The notes: generated by a model from the letters alone, not told the origin. Positions 8,871 to 21,696 are shown, counted from the first letter of the stretch. The stretch: DNA of 64,000 nt from an uncultured Marvinbryantia sp. (GCA_947630735.1 CANRIR010000001.1:54579-118578), one strand, 5' to 3'. Numbers and translations: made by a program.

Positions 8871-11786
8871 ATGAAACGCAGATTTGCAGCGATGATACTG
8901 GCGGGACTGTTGGCGGTGCAGGGCGTCTCTGTGACGGCTGCCCAGGTGCCTGAGGGCCTCGGAACGGCGGGTGCCGGGGCAGCGGCGGCGGTACAGGCAG
9001 AAGTGCCTGGTTTGGCGGAGACGGGCGCAGGCGCGGCTGTGGCAGAGGAGACAGGTGCCGCGCAGCAATACATCGAAATAGAGGGCACAGACACAGCCGC
9101 CGCGCAGCCGGAAACAGAACCGGAAGCGGCAGGCGCCGCGGCAAAGACGGAGCAGGGTGCGAACGGGCCGGATCCGTCGGTTCCCGCCGGCGAGGAGGAG
9201 ATCATCATCACGCCGGAAACAGAGGCTGTGAGCGAGGCGGATCTGGACGATCTGGAGCATCTTCTGACAGCTTCGTATGTACCGGCGGCGGAGGGGGTTA
9301 AGATCTCGGAGAGCAGCTTTCCGGACAGCAATTTCCGCGCCTATGTGACCAGCAGCGTTGACACGAACAGGGATAAGGTGCTGAGCGCGCAGGAGATCAG
9401 CGCGGTCACTTATATCAACTGTGCGTCCAAGGGCATCCGGAACCTGAAGGGGATTGAATACTTCACCTCCCTGCAGACGCTCAACTGTTCCCACAACCAT
9501 CTGGAGGCTCTGGACCTGCGCGCGAACACGCTGCTCGAGAGCCTGGACTGCAGCGGGAACGAGACGACCGAGACGGAGCACGTGGAAGGGACAGTCATGG
9601 ACCAGGTCGTCTCCCAGACGGGGCTGAAAAGCAATCTGAACATCAAAGAAAACCGGAATTTAAAAACGCTGATCTGTTCCGGCAGCCTGCTGACCAGTCT
9701 GGACATTTCTGGAAATCCGGCACTGGAGGAGCTGGAGTGCTCCAGCAATTCCATTCCCTCTCTGAACGTGGGCGCCTGCCCTTCCCTGACAAGGCTGATC
9801 TGCTTTGAGAATAAACTGTCAAGCCTGGACATCAGCAAAAATCCATTGCTGACGGAGCTGGAGTGCTATTATAACCAGATCGCGTTCCTGGATCTGAGCG
9901 GGCACGAGCGGCTAAAAAGCGTGCACTGCGAGTTTAACTGGCTGAGCAGCCTGAAACTGGGCAAAAATTCTGCGCTGACAGAGCTGTACTGCCAGGGGCA
10001 GGAAATGTATAAAGAGGGGAACGTCCTTGCGGACCTGGATGTGTCCGGCGCGCCGAACCTCACCGTGCTGTACTGCCAGAACAACGGCATGACCGGCCTG
10101 CATGTGAGCGGCAATCCGCAGCTCGCCGAGTTATATTGCTTTGAGAACAAGCTGAAGAGCCTGGATGTGAGCAAAAATGCGGCTCTGAAAGTGCTGGCCT
10201 GCTACGACAACCAGCTGACCACGCTGGATATCTCCGGGAACAGGGGGCTGATCTCGCTCTCCTGCCAGTATAACGAGCTGATCGCCCTGGATATCACCAA
10301 TCACGCGGAGCTCGCCGCCGTGTCCTGCCAGTACAACCAGATGAGGAGCCTGGCCCTGGGCGGGAACAGCGCGCTTGCAGAGCTGAGCTGCGAAGGCAAC
10401 CAGCTCTCCGGGCTGAATGTGAGCGGCCTGTCAGGACTCAGCGTTTTATACTGCGGCGATCAGGTGCGCCCGGCAAATCTGGCGAAGACAGACACAGGCT
10501 GGAAGGCCGACTTTACAAAGATCGTGGGCAGCGCAAACGCGGGACGGGTAAAGATCGTCACCCTGCCGCGGGGCGCGGTAATCTCCGGCACAGCGATCCT
10601 GTTCACGGGGGAAGCCATACCGGAGGACCTGGTCTATGTCTACGACACAGGCTATCCGGAGACGGAGATGAACGTGACCGTTCATTTCCAGAAATGCACG
10701 GCCCACGATTTCAAGACGATCCGCACGGAGGACTCCACCTGTACGAAAGAGGGAGCGGTGTATAAAGAATGTGTGATCTGCGGGGAGAGCACGCAGACGC
10801 CCATCCCGAAAAAAGCGCATTCCTATAAAGAGCAGGTCACCACGGCCCCCACCTGCACATCCACCGGCGTATCTTACGAAAAATGCACGGTGTGCGGGGA
10901 CCTGAAGGCGGGCACCAAAAAGACGGTGCCGAAGACGGCGCATTCCTTCGGGGAGGCTGTCACGATCAAGGCGGCGACCGTATTCCAGGCGGGTTCCTCC
11001 AGGAAAACCTGCAAAGTCTGCGGCCTTGCGGAGACCACAACCCTCCCGAAGCTGGAAGCGGCGGCCTCCTTCTCGATAAACAGAGTGCCGCTGCAGGTGG
11101 GGAAGACCCTGTGCCTCACCCCGTATGTGCGCATGCGCACGGGCGACTATATCAACAGATGGAAGTCCGGCGATGAGCGGATCGCCACTGTGGATACCAA
11201 AGGCAACGTAAAAGGAGTAAAAACAGGACAGGTGATCATCGCGGCGGGCACGAAGGGCGGCGCGATAGCCAAAATACTTCTCTACGTGCAGAGCGGCAGC
11301 ATCCACACCACCGCCATCTCGGGACTGCACAATGGAATGGCGCTGGACGTGGGACAGACGTCTGTCCTGAAACCGGTGATCACGCCTGTCACGACCCAGG
11401 ATAAGCTGAGCTATGTCTCCGGCAATCCCAATATCGTCGCGGTCTCCCAGAACGGGACGATCAAGGGGATGCATGCGGGCACGGCCAATGTCTATGTGAG
11501 ATCCGGCAGCCTGTACCACAGGATCACGATCAAGGTAAACGTCCCGTCCCTGACGGCCATCATAAACGTGCGCGCCACGGGCGGGCTGCTGGTGGGCGCC
11601 ACCTATCAGCTCCGGCCGCAGCGCTATCCGGCGGGCAGTGCGGGCATATTCTATTATAAATCCTCGGATCCCTCGGTCGCCACGGTGAGCGCCGACGGCC
11701 TGGTAACGGCGAAGAAGAAAGGGAGTGCGGTCATTACCGTGACGGCCAGGACTGTGAGTACAAGTATGAGGCTGACGGTGAGATAA
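8871..11786 (+). CDS. Secreted leucine-rich-repeat protein with Ig-like domains
   Basis: A 971-aa exported protein. The start at 8871 (SD AAAGGAAT upstream) gives a clean signal peptide of about 24 residues (KRRFAAMILAGLLAVQG). After an Ala/Glu-rich linker comes an EF-hand-like loop, DTNRDKVLSAQE. Then come about fifteen bacterial leucine-rich repeats of roughly 20-21 residues with a conserved Cys position (LTELECYYN, LAELYCFEN) to about residue 530. Next are three Cys-X2-Cys modules (KECVICGE, EKCTVCGD, KTCKVCGL). The C-terminus has three Big_2/Ig-like domains. No sorting signal or SLH domain is visible, so how it is retained is unclear. It begins the surface-protein island. A terminator follows at 11879. 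Confidence 0.85.
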   Translation: MKRRFAAMILAGLLAVQGVSVTAAQVPEGLGTAGAGAAAAVQAEVPGLAETGAGAAVAEETGAAQQYIEIEGTDTAAAQPETEPEAAGAAAKTEQGANGPDPSVPAGEEEIIITPETEAVSEADLDDLEHLLTASYVPAAEGVKISESSFPDSNFRAYVTSSVDTNRDKVLSAQEISAVTYINCASKGIRNLKGIEYFTSLQTLNCSHNHLEALDLRANTLLESLDCSGNETTETEHVEGTVMDQVVSQTGLKSNLNIKENRNLKTLICSGSLLTSLDISGNPALEELECSSNSIPSLNVGACPSLTRLICFENKLSSLDISKNPLLTELECYYNQIAFLDLSGHERLKSVHCEFNWLSSLKLGKNSALTELYCQGQEMYKEGNVLADLDVSGAPNLTVLYCQNNGMTGLHVSGNPQLAELYCFENKLKSLDVSKNAALKVLACYDNQLTTLDISGNRGLISLSCQYNELIALDITNHAELAAVSCQYNQMRSLALGGNSALAELSCEGNQLSGLNVSGLSGLSVLYCGDQVRPANLAKTDTGWKADFTKIVGSANAGRVKIVTLPRGAVISGTAILFTGEAIPEDLVYVYDTGYPETEMNVTVHFQKCTAHDFKTIRTEDSTCTKEGAVYKECVICGESTQTPIPKKAHSYKEQVTTAPTCTSTGVSYEKCTVCGDLKAGTKKTVPKTAHSFGEAVTIKAATVFQAGSSRKTCKVCGLAETTTLPKLEAAASFSINRVPLQVGKTLCLTPYVRMRTGDYINRWKSGDERIATVDTKGNVKGVKTGQVIIAAGTKGGAIAKILLYVQSGSIHTTAISGLHNGMALDVGQTSVLKPVITPVTTQDKLSYVSGNPNIVAVSQNGTIKGMHAGTANVYVRSGSLYHRITIKVNVPSLTAIINVRATGGLLVGATYQLRPQRYPAGSAGIFYYKSSDPSVATVSADGLVTAKKKGSAVITVTARTVSTSMRLTVR

Positions 11787-11878
11787 GGGAACACAGAGAG
11801 GGCCGTAGAAATTTTAGAACATAATAATATATAAAAAACAAAGAAATGTTAAAACAGCATAAAATATGTTAAAAAATT

Positions 11879-11905
11879 GGCCGCGCTTTTGCGGCCTCTT
11901 TTTTT
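11879..11905 (+). terminator. Intrinsic terminator after the LRR gene
   Basis: Perfect six-pair stem GGCCGC/GCGGCC with a six-base loop, followed by a T-rich tract. Confidence 0.85.
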
Positions 11906-11970
11906 GATGCGTTCATGAAGCTTTATTAAAAAAATTTCATAAAATCTTCATAAAAAATAGAAATAAAGAA

Positions 11971-11999
11971 TTGAAATCCGCTGGGAAATCGTTTATAAT
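11971..11999 (+). promoter_or_regulatory. Promoter of giant adhesin 1
   Basis: TTGAAA (11971-11976), 17-base spacer, TATAAT (11994-11999). It implies a leader of about 220 bases. The rest of the 440-base gap is AT-rich and shows no gene. Confidence 0.7.
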
Positions 12000-12138
12000 A
12001 ATTGCCACAAAGCGTAATTCGTGTTTAGCCATAATTTTTATACATACTGCAAAAGAACACGAAAGTTTTCTTCTAATTTTTCATGCAATATATATTAACC
12101 TCATAATATATATGAACAGGTCTGATAAACCAGTTTGG

Positions 12139-12226
12139 CCATCTCTACAGCAATGGAAGGTGGGCGGAATGGAGTTTATGAGGCCAAAAAGTAATTCTAA
12201 GGTAACATTGAGAGGAGGATTTTACC
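12139..12226 (+). promoter_or_regulatory. Conserved 5' leader element, copy 1
   Basis: The leader contains the string CCATCTCTACAGCAATGG (CCAT/ATGG stem, ten-base loop), then GTGGGCG and, next to the start codon, ACATTGAGAGGAGGA. The same ordered blocks occur before adhesin 2. It matches no riboswitch class I recognise. Confidence 0.5.
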
Positions 12227-12365
12227 ATGAAGCAAGGACGAACAAAGCGTTTCCTGGCTGTCCTTATGGCAGCTGCGATGCTCCTGCAGCAGAGCTCGAT
12301 CGGAACTCTTGCGGCGGAGACAGAGCCGGAAACAACCGCGGTCACGGAGGCGGCCACGGAAACAC
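12208..12365 (+). repeat. Signal-peptide cassette shared by both adhesins, copy 1
   Basis: The SD region, start codon and the first 46 or so codons are almost identical in DNA to 21934-22094. Differences seen are one base in the T run before ATG and one synonymous change (CTT/CTG). Similarity resumes in the Glu/Thr-rich segment around 12474-12541. Confidence 0.9.
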
Positions 12366-15300
12366 AGACAATGAAGGGGGAAACGGAAACTGTCACAGAA
12401 GAGGCTGCGACGGAGATTGCGTCGGAGACCGAAACTGAGACTGAGACGGGGACAGAAGAGCAGACAGACGCCGTGTCGGAAAAGACTACCGAGGCGGAGT
12501 CTGAGACAGAGACAGAGGCGGTAACGGAGAAGGAAGCGGAGACAGAAACAGAGACTGCCACCGAGACTTCGGGAACCAACTTTACATATACCGACGGGAC
12601 TTTCGCTACCATATTGAGTGGCGTGCCGATGCCGATAGACAATGAGGAAGTAGATCAGTCTACTACAGTGGATGTGTTTCCAACAAAAAACGATGGGAAT
12701 GCAGAGTCTGGTGTTGAGCAGAGCATTACTGTGACTGCAACAGCATCTACGAGTGAAAGTTTTGAACAAGCTTCTTTCCGACTGGATTTAGGTTCTTTGG
12801 AAGGAGTTCAGTTTTTGAACTTTTGGGATGCAAATAGTGGCCAATATCAGTTGAATTCCTCAAAACAGTATGGTACTGATGGAAATTCGGTAACGGTGAC
12901 CTTGAAGAAGGACGAAACAGGATATTATCTGGAATTTTCTATGAATCCGGGTTCAACTGTTTCTTTTAATTTAGATTTCATAGCACCTAATGGTATAACG
13001 CCGGAGAGTGGGACGACAGTGAAAGTTACTCCGAGCATCACGGAGGGCCAAGATACTAATTCTCGTGTATCTGAATCGGCACAATTAAATTGGACTGCGA
13101 AGTTTGATTGGGGTGACGTAAAGAAGACTGTAAATCTGGAAACGGTAGAACCAGAGAATGGGCATTTGTCTGCTGATCTGGTTTATGAGATTAGTAATGA
13201 GTCTACAAATAATGTAGAGAAAAAGCAAGGTGAAATCTGGACGAATTATGTAACCTTCACAGATACCTTTCAATTACCGGCTGGATTGAAATTTGACCCA
13301 AATAAAGCATACGTTTGTTATCCATCTACTGGTGAAATTAAGGATGCAAATGGGAATGTAATTTGTAAGATTGAAAATACGAAAGCGGATATATCAGCGG
13401 AGAATTTTGAAGTGCAAGAGTTTGCAATAGACACCACCGCTGGAACTATTACATATGTTGTGTGTATTAAAAATCCGAATGGAACAACACCTAAAGACTG
13501 TACGAATGAGATGCCGCATCCGTCCTTTAAAATGACAGTAGACAAGGACGCGATATTGGTAACGGAAGATGCGAAAACGGGGATTGACGTTTCGGAGGAG
13601 GAAAAAGCAAAGATTACCAATGATGTTGATTTTGAGGCATTCTCTATTTTTAAACAATATGAGGAGTCTGAAGCTGGCGTATCAACCACTGTCACATACA
13701 AGCCAAGTGTTGATACAAGTAAAACGAGTGATAAGGACAGTGTAAAAGCTGGCGATGACCTTACGTATACAGTAGAATTTACGAATATTGGAGAAGCTAC
13801 TTTACCGAAGCATGAAATAAAAGATACATTGCCAACGGGTCTGCGTTTATTTGCAGACGATGGGACAGAGATTACGAAGGAGGATGCCCAGGCTGCTGGC
13901 GGAAAACAGGCGCAAGTTGGTGGAAAAACAGCGACTGTGACATACGATTCAAATAATAAAAACTTTATTATTACTTGGTCTGCAGACACAATCGGACCAG
14001 TAAATGCAAAGGAGAAGGTAACACTTTCCCCAATAAAAACAAAAGTTGCAGACGAGGCGACGTTAAAGGCCTTATATCCGTACAATTACGATTCGTTATC
14101 AAGTTTTTACAACAAAGCGGAATATTTTGCGGTTGCGGATAAAACGGTTTCTTATGTAAAGCCTAAGATTCAGTTTGAAAAGATAGGAGAAAAAAACGAA
14201 GAAGACGATCAGATAAAAGTTAAATATACTATTACAATTGATAACCAGGAAGAGACGTCTTTAGAGTCACAGACTCTTACAGACGTTATTCCAAAAGGTA
14301 TGGTTCTGCTGGATGTAAATGGAAATCCAGTAAAGGAATCAAAAGATAGTGTTGAAATTGCAAGTGGTAAGATGGCAAAAGTGACCATAAATGAAGATGG
14401 AACAACAACTGTTGAAGTAGTGCTTGGTGACGTAAATGCTAAAACAAAATTAGAATTCGTATATTATGTTTTAGTTGATTTAGATGCTTTAGGTGATGTT
14501 GCAAAGGAGTATTCATTGACCAATAAAGCATCTACAAATTCTGGGTATGGGGACGATCATACAATTACGGTTGAAAAAAAGAACGGAATCAAACCAGAAA
14601 AAGAAGTATTCGATCAGGAAACGAATAAATGGCAAGATCATGCTTTCTTTGAAGAAGATGGCTGGATTAAGTACAGCCTAGCGATTGATAATCCTACGGA
14701 TAATCCTGTTGTCGTGAAAAATGCGAAGGATATGTTTGAAGGCCTTCAAAGTAAGGACAGCACGTTCCGTACAAATATGTGGTTTGATGAGTCTCATATC
14801 AAAGTTGTGGAAACACCGGAGCAACCTGGATTTAAGCAGTATTATTTATCAGAAGGTGACCCGGATTATAATTCTGGAATGACATCGTATGTGATTAATT
14901 CCAATGAACTGACAATCACTTGGCCGCCGATGAAAATACCTGCCCATACAAAAGCAACGCAGGAAATTTGGTTCCAGGTACCAAACGGGGAAACCTATGA
15001 GCAGTTTTTGGATGCATTGAGTAATACGGGATATGGAGATGGGAACGGAAAATTTTCTAATAAATTTACTTTTGAAGGCGCAAATGAAATAACCGTGGAT
15101 GTGGAGCCTAAGAAGGATCAAAATAAATATATTGATATGCAAAAAGGCGTAGTCGGGATTGGGACACATGTTGTTCAGGACTATAAGCCTCTTCCGGAAA
15201 GCCGCTATCTGTTTGGATCAGCTGAGGATATGTATGTAGTATATTATATGTTGGCTAGAAATACGGGAGAAACTCCGGTAAAGGTTTATAAAGCTGTTGA

Positions 15301-18300
15301 TACTTTGCCAGAGGGAGTATCTTATGGTGGTTTATGTAAATATTTTCCTAGTTGGACAAAAGATTATTCATATGACGTGGCTAGCGCAGATGAACCCGCT
15401 AATAACGCGATGCAGTATTTTTCTGGTGGAGCCAGTGGTGGAACGTGGATACATGGAAAATTCTCAAGTACAGCAGATGGGAGAATAATTACGATTACAT
15501 TTGGTGAAGGGGATGGTATTACTCTTCAACCAAATGATGGCATTGTATTTGCATATTTAGGGAAGATTGATAAAGACTATACAGATGCACATATTAACGA
15601 AAATATGGTTAATACGATTTCACTTGCTGCTGAAGAGGGTACGAAACTGAATGACACGGAGTCTTGGACAGTAAATGTAAGTGAGGTTTCCGGTGCACAG
15701 AATAATGGCAGTTCTAACGACGCAGGAACGCATGATGGATATTCTTGGATCGAGTCAAATGTGGCAATCAAACCATATGCGCAGATTGTACCGGGTATTA
15801 CAAAGAATGCCATAGAGTATAATAATCCGGGGACAACAGACTGGCTAAAAGTGGAAGAAAATTCTGCAATCAAGCCAGGGGCATCCATTAAGTGGGAAGT
15901 GAAACTGGAAAATACGCTTGGAGCGATTCCGATGGTAGATTATACCATAACGGATATGATGCAGAGCCCATATACAATTGACACAACAAAATCCTATAAA
16001 TACGTAATTTATGATTCATCCAAGACAGAAAAGAAAAATACAACTATCCAGTTAGAACAAGATGCTCCGCAGATGGATGGGGATGAGGTTGCGTATAATG
16101 TATATTCAGTGAGATTAACTGGAGAAGATCTTGCTATTCCGGCTGGCGGTTATGCAATTTTGACAGTTATCACAGAAAATACATCCGGGAAAGAATTATA
16201 TTCTTCTTTTATCAATAAAGCGAACTTGAATCCGGAGCAGGATTTTAACGGAAATAATGTAAAACATGGGGAGCTTCAGGAAAAGGATGGCAAGTGGGAT
16301 AGTGTTACTGGAACGGATAGTGTGTATATTTTAGGCGACTATGGTTCTATTTCTGGAAAAACAATTGCAGAAAAGGATAATACGTCGAACTATGGTGAAG
16401 GAAATCTGATCGACAGCAACCACCATTTCATTTATGTAGAGGCAACGGCAGACGGTGAAAAAGATGAAGTGTTGTATACCAATACTGTGAAGAATGTCAG
16501 CCAGAATGATTACGAAAGATTTGTAATGATAGACACCATGCCCTATATTGGAGATTTGGGTGTAGTTAATAAAAATGACCATCGTGGAAGTGAATTTACG
16601 GTAACACTTCCATACAATCCGTCGTTTACAATCACGATGGCTTTAAAAGATGGTGGTTCATATACATTTAATCCTGCAGATTATACTGTGGAGTATAGCA
16701 GCAAAGTTAGGTTTACAGATACTGATTGGAATGGAGAAGGTACAGACTGGGTGCGTGAGTATGATCCGAGTATTCACAGATCTTTCCGTATCAGATTCGA
16801 TAGCAATTTAAAAATTAATGACACTCTGCAGGCTGGTGTGATTTTGCCATCTCAAGCTACACTTACTGTGGCTTATGAGGGACGGATTCAAGATGACGCG
16901 GATCCGGGTGAGTTTGCATGGAATTCCTTTGGCTACCGCTATTATTGTGGATCTGTTCAGCTTACTGCAGAACCACCGAAAGTAGGTGTTGCAATCCCGA
17001 GTGAGCCTTCTATCAAAAAAGTAGTAATAGATGAGGATGGCAACGATCTGGGAGTAGATGAGGATGTAACATTTGAATTTACTTTCTATAAGGGAAAAGT
17101 CAATGCGGACAATGTGAATACGGCGACTAAAATTGGCGATTCTCTTGTAGTGAAGCAAGGAGAATCTGTGCCGCTTGCTACTAAGCGGACGGTTAATGGG
17201 AAGGAAGAAGGTTTCCTAGAGGTTGACCAGGAATATACTGTAGTAGAAACACTAAAAGCCGGATATGAATTGGAAAGTATTGGAGAGCATGGTAAGGAAT
17301 CGCAAAAAACTAACTATTACACCTTCAAGTATACGGGCGAAGATGAGCAGATCATCGTTGTGACGAATAAGAAGACAGAGCAGATTGGCAGTCTTGCAGT
17401 CACAAAGTTAGTTCCGAATCATACAAGCGATGCACATACTTTTAACATTCGAGTTGATCTGGAGATAGCAGAAGGGGCAAAAGTTGACAGCCTTGAGAAT
17501 CAGGTCACAGTAGAAAAACAGGATAAGACAAGATATTATGCGGACGTGATTTCTGACGAAGAACCGGGTGCTACTCTGGTTAAGAAAGGGCATGTAATTC
17601 TGAGCTTGACTCAGGGTGAAACCCATACTATTGTGAATCTTGCCAAGGGCATTAAGTTTACAGTGAAGGAAATCGGTTTCCCGGAAGGTACAACTTATAA
17701 ATCAACCTTAGAGCCTTGTAATAATGAAGAAGGTGAGCCAGTTTCCTATTCAGGTGTAATTGGACAGAAGATTGAAGACGGGGAAAAGGAAGAAGAGTTT
17801 AACTTTTCTGTAACGGTTACGAACGAAGAAGTTGTAGAAAGAACTGTCAAAAAAGTATGGGACGATGATGAAAATCGTGATGGAAAGCGTCCGAGTAGCC
17901 TTACTGTTACATTGAAAGCAGGCAGTGAGACAAAACAAACAGTTATACTGAATGAAGACAATAGCTGGAGCGAGACTGTAACGGATCTGCCCAAATATAA
18001 GGACAATGTGGAAATACAATATGCTTGGGAAGAAAGCGGTTTGCCAGATGGATATACGCTGACCAACACCGCTACAGACGGTACTATAACCACATTGACG
18101 AACAGTTATACACCGGAGACTGTAACAGCTCAAGTGAAAAAGGTTTGGGATGATAAGAACAATCAAGATGGTGAAAGACCAAGTAGCATTACAGTAACCT
18201 TGTATGCAGATGACGAACCGACAGCGCATGTGGTAACGCTTAATGATGCAAATAACTGGACGAGTGAAGTAATTGAAAACTTACCGAAAAACAAGATGGA

Positions 18301-21300
18301 AAACGGAACGTCTGTTCCTATCGAATATAGGTGGGAAGAGAGTACTTTGCCGGAAGGCTATGCGTTAACTGGTAATAATACAGTCGAGGGAGTCACTACT
18401 CTAACAAATACTTACGCACCTGGTACGGTAAGTGTGCAGGTGAAAAAGGTTTGGAATGATGCGGGCAATCAGGATGGTAAAAGACCAGAGAGCATCACAG
18501 TAACTTTGTATGCCGACGGAGAACAGACAGAGCATACGGTAACACTGAATGATGCAAATCAGTGGACAAGTGAAATTATAAGTGGTCTTCCAGAAAACAA
18601 AACTGAAAATGATACAACCACAAAGATTGTATATACTTGGGTAGAAAATCCTATGCCAGAAGGATATACTAGTAGGTCAGTCACGAATGGTATATTGACC
18701 ACACTAACAAATACCTATACACCGGAGACAGTAAAAGCAAAGGTGAAGAAGGAGTGGGATGATGCCGGGAACCAAGACGGCACGAGACCTGCAAGTATCA
18801 CAGTAACCTTGCATAAAGATGGTGTTGCAACCCAAACGACAGTGGAGTTAAATGAGGGGAACAATTGGAGTGGAGAAGTAAGTGGTCTTGCGAAATACAA
18901 GAATGTCGATGGTGAGGCGGTACAGATTCAATATACCTGGGAAGAAGATGAAAACAGTCTTAAAGAAAAAGGGTATAAGTTGACAAACGAAAAGACAGAA
19001 ACAGTAGCAGATGGAATATTAACCACTCTGACAAATACCCATACACCGGAGACAGTAAAAGCAAAGGTGAAGAAGGAGTGGGATGATGCCGGGAACCAAG
19101 ACGGCACGAGACCTGCAAGTATCACAGTAACCTTGCATAAAGATGGTGTTGCAACCCAAACGACAGTGGAGTTAAATGAGGGGAACAATTGGAGTGGAGA
19201 AGTAAGTGGTCTTGCGAAATACAAGAATGTCGATGGTGAGGCGGTACAGATTCAATATACCTGGGAAGAAGATGAAAACAGTCTTAAAGAAAAAGGGTAT
19301 AAGTTGACAAACGAAAAGACAGAAACAGTAGCAGATGGAATATTAACCACCCTGACAAATACCCACACGCCGGAGAAGGTTAAGAAAACTGTAAAAAAGG
19401 TGTGGGTTGGTGACAACAGTACAGATCGCCCCACATCTGTAACAGTGCAGCTATACGAGAGTACGGATGGCACGACAAAGACAGCTTACGGCAGCCAAGT
19501 TACATTGAATGGGGAAATTGGTTGGGAATATGAGTGGACAGATTTGCCGAAGCTGAAAGGTGGGAAAGAGGTCAAATATACTGTGGAGGAGACAGCTGTG
19601 GAAGGATATACGACAGCCGTTACCCAAGATCAGGATGGCAACTTTATTATTACCAACACCCGTAAACCCACCCCGACGCCTACTCCGACGCCGACCCCAA
19701 CGCCGACGCCGACCCCGGAGGTAACACCTACTCCGACACCGGAAGAGACGCCGACGCCAACTCCGGAGGCAACACCTACCCCGACACCAGAAGAGACGCC
19801 GACGCCAACCCCGGAGGCAACGCCTGCCCCGACGCCGGAGGCAACGCCTACGCCGACCCCGGAAGCAACCCCGAGCCCGACACCCACGCCGACGCCGGAC
19901 ATCCACTTCAACGTGAACAAGACCGACATGGGAACAGGCGAGGAAGTGGAAGGAGCACAGCTCACGGTATACGACAGCGAGGGCAACGTGGTGGACAGCT
20001 GGACGTCGAAGAAGGGCGAGACGCATGACTTCGGCAGCAGGCTGATCCCGGGCGAGAGCTATACCTTGAGGGAAGAAGTGGCGCCGGACGGTTACGGTTA
20101 CGTGACGGACATCCAGTTCACCATCGAGGAGGACGGGACAGTCACCACCGGCATGCCGAGCACGACGGATGAGAACGGGAACACCACCTACCTTGTGGAA
20201 GACAGCCAGATCCACCTGAACGTGAACAAGACCGAGACGGGGACCGGCGAGGAAGTAGAAGGGGCAGTCCTAGAGCTCCTTGACAGCAATGGAAATGTAG
20301 TAGACAGCTGGACGTCGAAGGCGGGCGAGACGCACGACTTCGGCAGCAGGCTGAAGGCAGGGGAGAGCTACACCCTGCGCGAGAGCATCACGCCGGACGG
20401 CTACCTGGTAGCGACGGACATCACGTTCACGGTGAACGCGGACGGGAGCATCACGACGGATGCGGTGACATCGACGGATGCGGCGGGCAGCACGGTATAC
20501 CTGATGGAGGACAGCCTGAAGCCGCAGAGCCACCAGGGAAGGATCAGCGTGACAAAGACGCAGGTAGACGCGGACGGCACAGCGATCGGCGGCCAGGAGG
20601 CGACGTTCTATGTAGCGCTGTTCGCGGACGAGGCGAGGACGAAGCGGATCAGCCCGGTGAAGGAAGTGCACTTTGGCGCGATGTCGCTGACGAGCACGGC
20701 AGCGGTATTTGAGAACCTCGGAGCTGGTACCTACTACGTGTCGGAGACCGACGCGGAGGGCAACGCGATCGAGAGCGGGCTTTACAGGGACGTAGTGTTC
20801 TGGGCGGACTACCCGAACGGGGATGCGGTGACCTTAGAGACGGACAGCTTCTCGGGGCAGCTGAACTTCAACAACCAGTTCTACGAGCTGCCGCCCGGAT
20901 ATATGTACATGGGTGAGCTTCAGATCACGAAGGCAGTGCAGAAGCGGATCAAGAAGGGAAGCCAGGAGACGACAGAAGAATACCCGACGACGGGCGTGTT
21001 CTACGCGGGCATCTTCAACGATCCGGAATACACCGACCTGTACGGCATGGTGCCGATCGAGGTGAACGGAACGAGCAGTTCGACGGTAGTGATCGAGCTG
21101 CCGGTGAGCGAGGACCCGGGCGTGCTGAAACGGACCTACTACGTGACCGAGGTGGATGAGAACGGGATCCCGCTGGTGAACGGGAACGACCTTGGGTTCG
21201 TGTTCGATGTGAACGGATCCGGGACCGGCACGACAGTGGAAGTATCATCGGACAGCACGGTCGAGTACGCGACGATCACGAACACGTACATCGAGGAGAT

Positions 21301-21496
21301 CGAGACGGAGATCATGACGGAAACGGAGACGCAGAAGCAGTCAGAGACGCAGCCGAGCACGACGGCTACGAAGGCAGCGCAGACAGGGGATGCAACGAAC
21401 TACTGGATCTACCTGTTCCTGCTGGTGATGTCGGCCGGGACGGCGGCAGTGGTAACGGCGCAGAAGCGCAGAGACCGGAAACATACGAACAGATGA
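12227..21496 (+). CDS. Giant cell-wall adhesin 1 with six Cna_B domains
   Basis: A 3089-aa surface protein. Order: signal peptide (1-30); Glu/Thr-rich segment (31-120); a long AT-rich beta-rich region to about 1865 with DUF11-like pieces ([27 protein letters not shown]); six Cna_B domains at about 1868, 1964, 2065, 2166, 2274 and 2383, each with VKK-W at the start, WEE or a related Glu mid-domain and a TNT-like end, consistent with Lys-Asn isopeptide bonds; a Thr-Pro stalk (2480-2557); two SpaA-like modules starting INVNKT-like; two further beta modules; and a sorting signal KAAQTGD, hydrophobic helix, KRRDRKH. LPXTG is replaced by AAQTG. SD GAGAGGAGG precedes ATG 12227. No sortase gene is in the window. 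Likely role: adhesion or fibre-like surface stalk. Confidence 0.88.
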   Translation: MKQGRTKRFLAVLMAAAMLLQQSSIGTLAAETEPETTAVTEAATETQTMKGETETVTEEAATEIASETETETETGTEEQTDAVSEKTTEAESETETEAVTEKEAETETETATETSGTNFTYTDGTFATILSGVPMPIDNEEVDQSTTVDVFPTKNDGNAESGVEQSITVTATASTSESFEQASFRLDLGSLEGVQFLNFWDANSGQYQLNSSKQYGTDGNSVTVTLKKDETGYYLEFSMNPGSTVSFNLDFIAPNGITPESGTTVKVTPSITEGQDTNSRVSESAQLNWTAKFDWGDVKKTVNLETVEPENGHLSADLVYEISNESTNNVEKKQGEIWTNYVTFTDTFQLPAGLKFDPNKAYVCYPSTGEIKDANGNVICKIENTKADISAENFEVQEFAIDTTAGTITYVVCIKNPNGTTPKDCTNEMPHPSFKMTVDKDAILVTEDAKTGIDVSEEEKAKITNDVDFEAFSIFKQYEESEAGVSTTVTYKPSVDTSKTSDKDSVKAGDDLTYTVEFTNIGEATLPKHEIKDTLPTGLRLFADDGTEITKEDAQAAGGKQAQVGGKTATVTYDSNNKNFIITWSADTIGPVNAKEKVTLSPIKTKVADEATLKALYPYNYDSLSSFYNKAEYFAVADKTVSYVKPKIQFEKIGEKNEEDDQIKVKYTITIDNQEETSLESQTLTDVIPKGMVLLDVNGNPVKESKDSVEIASGKMAKVTINEDGTTTVEVVLGDVNAKTKLEFVYYVLVDLDALGDVAKEYSLTNKASTNSGYGDDHTITVEKKNGIKPEKEVFDQETNKWQDHAFFEEDGWIKYSLAIDNPTDNPVVVKNAKDMFEGLQSKDSTFRTNMWFDESHIKVVETPEQPGFKQYYLSEGDPDYNSGMTSYVINSNELTITWPPMKIPAHTKATQEIWFQVPNGETYEQFLDALSNTGYGDGNGKFSNKFTFEGANEITVDVEPKKDQNKYIDMQKGVVGIGTHVVQDYKPLPESRYLFGSAEDMYVVYYMLARNTGETPVKVYKAVDTLPEGVSYGGLCKYFPSWTKDYSYDVASADEPANNAMQYFSGGASGGTWIHGKFSSTADGRIITITFGEGDGITLQPNDGIVFAYLGKIDKDYTDAHINENMVNTISLAAEEGTKLNDTESWTVNVSEVSGAQNNGSSNDAGTHDGYSWIESNVAIKPYAQIVPGITKNAIEYNNPGTTDWLKVEENSAIKPGASIKWEVKLENTLGAIPMVDYTITDMMQSPYTIDTTKSYKYVIYDSSKTEKKNTTIQLEQDAPQMDGDEVAYNVYSVRLTGEDLAIPAGGYAILTVITENTSGKELYSSFINKANLNPEQDFNGNNVKHGELQEKDGKWDSVTGTDSVYILGDYGSISGKTIAEKDNTSNYGEGNLIDSNHHFIYVEATADGEKDEVLYTNTVKNVSQNDYERFVMIDTMPYIGDLGVVNKNDHRGSEFTVTLPYNPSFTITMALKDGGSYTFNPADYTVEYSSKVRFTDTDWNGEGTDWVREYDPSIHRSFRIRFDSNLKINDTLQAGVILPSQATLTVAYEGRIQDDADPGEFAWNSFGYRYYCGSVQLTAEPPKVGVAIPSEPSIKKVVIDEDGNDLGVDEDVTFEFTFYKGKVNADNVNTATKIGDSLVVKQGESVPLATKRTVNGKEEGFLEVDQEYTVVETLKAGYELESIGEHGKESQKTNYYTFKYTGEDEQIIVVTNKKTEQIGSLAVTKLVPNHTSDAHTFNIRVDLEIAEGAKVDSLENQVTVEKQDKTRYYADVISDEEPGATLVKKGHVILSLTQGETHTIVNLAKGIKFTVKEIGFPEGTTYKSTLEPCNNEEGEPVSYSGVIGQKIEDGEKEEEFNFSVTVTNEEVVERTVKKVWDDDENRDGKRPSSLTVTLKAGSETKQTVILNEDNSWSETVTDLPKYKDNVEIQYAWEESGLPDGYTLTNTATDGTITTLTNSYTPETVTAQVKKVWDDKNNQDGERPSSITVTLYADDEPTAHVVTLNDANNWTSEVIENLPKNKMENGTSVPIEYRWEESTLPEGYALTGNNTVEGVTTLTNTYAPGTVSVQVKKVWNDAGNQDGKRPESITVTLYADGEQTEHTVTLNDANQWTSEIISGLPENKTENDTTTKIVYTWVENPMPEGYTSRSVTNGILTTLTNTYTPETVKAKVKKEWDDAGNQDGTRPASITVTLHKDGVATQTTVELNEGNNWSGEVSGLAKYKNVDGEAVQIQYTWEEDENSLKEKGYKLTNEKTETVADGILTTLTNTHTPETVKAKVKKEWDDAGNQDGTRPASITVTLHKDGVATQTTVELNEGNNWSGEVSGLAKYKNVDGEAVQIQYTWEEDENSLKEKGYKLTNEKTETVADGILTTLTNTHTPEKVKKTVKKVWVGDNSTDRPTSVTVQLYESTDGTTKTAYGSQVTLNGEIGWEYEWTDLPKLKGGKEVKYTVEETAVEGYTTAVTQDQDGNFIITNTRKPTPTPTPTPTPTPTPTPEVTPTPTPEETPTPTPEATPTPTPEETPTPTPEATPAPTPEATPTPTPEATPSPTPTPTPDIHFNVNKTDMGTGEEVEGAQLTVYDSEGNVVDSWTSKKGETHDFGSRLIPGESYTLREEVAPDGYGYVTDIQFTIEEDGTVTTGMPSTTDENGNTTYLVEDSQIHLNVNKTETGTGEEVEGAVLELLDSNGNVVDSWTSKAGETHDFGSRLKAGESYTLRESITPDGYLVATDITFTVNADGSITTDAVTSTDAAGSTVYLMEDSLKPQSHQGRISVTKTQVDADGTAIGGQEATFYVALFADEARTKRISPVKEVHFGAMSLTSTAAVFENLGAGTYYVSETDAEGNAIESGLYRDVVFWADYPNGDAVTLETDSFSGQLNFNNQFYELPPGYMYMGELQITKAVQKRIKKGSQETTEEYPTTGVFYAGIFNDPEYTDLYGMVPIEVNGTSSSTVVIELPVSEDPGVLKRTYYVTEVDENGIPLVNGNDLGFVFDVNGSGTGTTVEVSSDSTVEYATITNTYIEEIETEIMTETETQKQSETQPSTTATKAAQTGDATNYWIYLFLLVMSAGTAAVVTAQKRRDRKHTNR
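18721..19368 (+). repeat. Near-perfect 324-bp tandem duplication of one Cna_B domain
   Basis: Units at 18721-19044 and 19045-19368 (108 codons each) read identical apart from a few bases at the unit ends. The neighbouring Cna_B domains are clearly diverged, so this duplication is recent. Confidence 0.92.
19666..19897 (+). repeat. Thr-Pro-rich stalk repeat, adhesin 1
   Basis: Short degenerate repeats encoding [13 protein letters not shown] and EATPTP, about 78 residues. It is a rigid spacer of the kind that carries domains through the cell wall. The boundary to the identical C-terminal cassette lies at its end. Confidence 0.9.
19985..21305 (+). repeat. C-terminal anchor cassette, copy 1
   Basis: Over about 1.32 kb I saw no mismatch and no indel against 28588-29908; the offset is a constant 8603 bases. 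Differences begin just outside (19984 upstream and about 21306 downstream). It encodes two SpaA-like modules and two further beta modules. Confidence 0.92.
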
Positions 21497-21537
21497 TCCC
21501 GCATAAAACAACAAGATAAAAAGCAGTGACAAATGAG

Positions 21538-21588
21538 TTGCCGCGTGGACAGAGAGATCTGCCTGTGCGGCAATTCTTATTTTTTTCT
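21538..21588 (+). terminator. Intrinsic terminator after adhesin 1
   Basis: Stem TTGCCGC/GCGGCAA with additional inner pairing (GGACAG against CTGCC), then a T-rich run. Confidence 0.8.
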
Positions 21589-21696
21589 TAAGATGCAGTT
21601 CATTGGGCACTTCCGATTCCGCACAGTTGTGCGAAAAATTTCATCTTCTCATCAAAATTCATAAAGAATAAACCGTAAAAATATTCAAAATAACGA

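Noticed and set aside
12139..12226. Known riboswitch class (for example c-di-GMP) in the adhesin leader
   Set aside because: None of the conserved core strings of the c-di-GMP classes could be found; kept only as an unknown element.
19630..19986. Minus-strand Val-Gly repeat ORF opposite the Thr-Pro stalk
   Set aside because: It is the complement of the Thr-Pro codons and has no start context.
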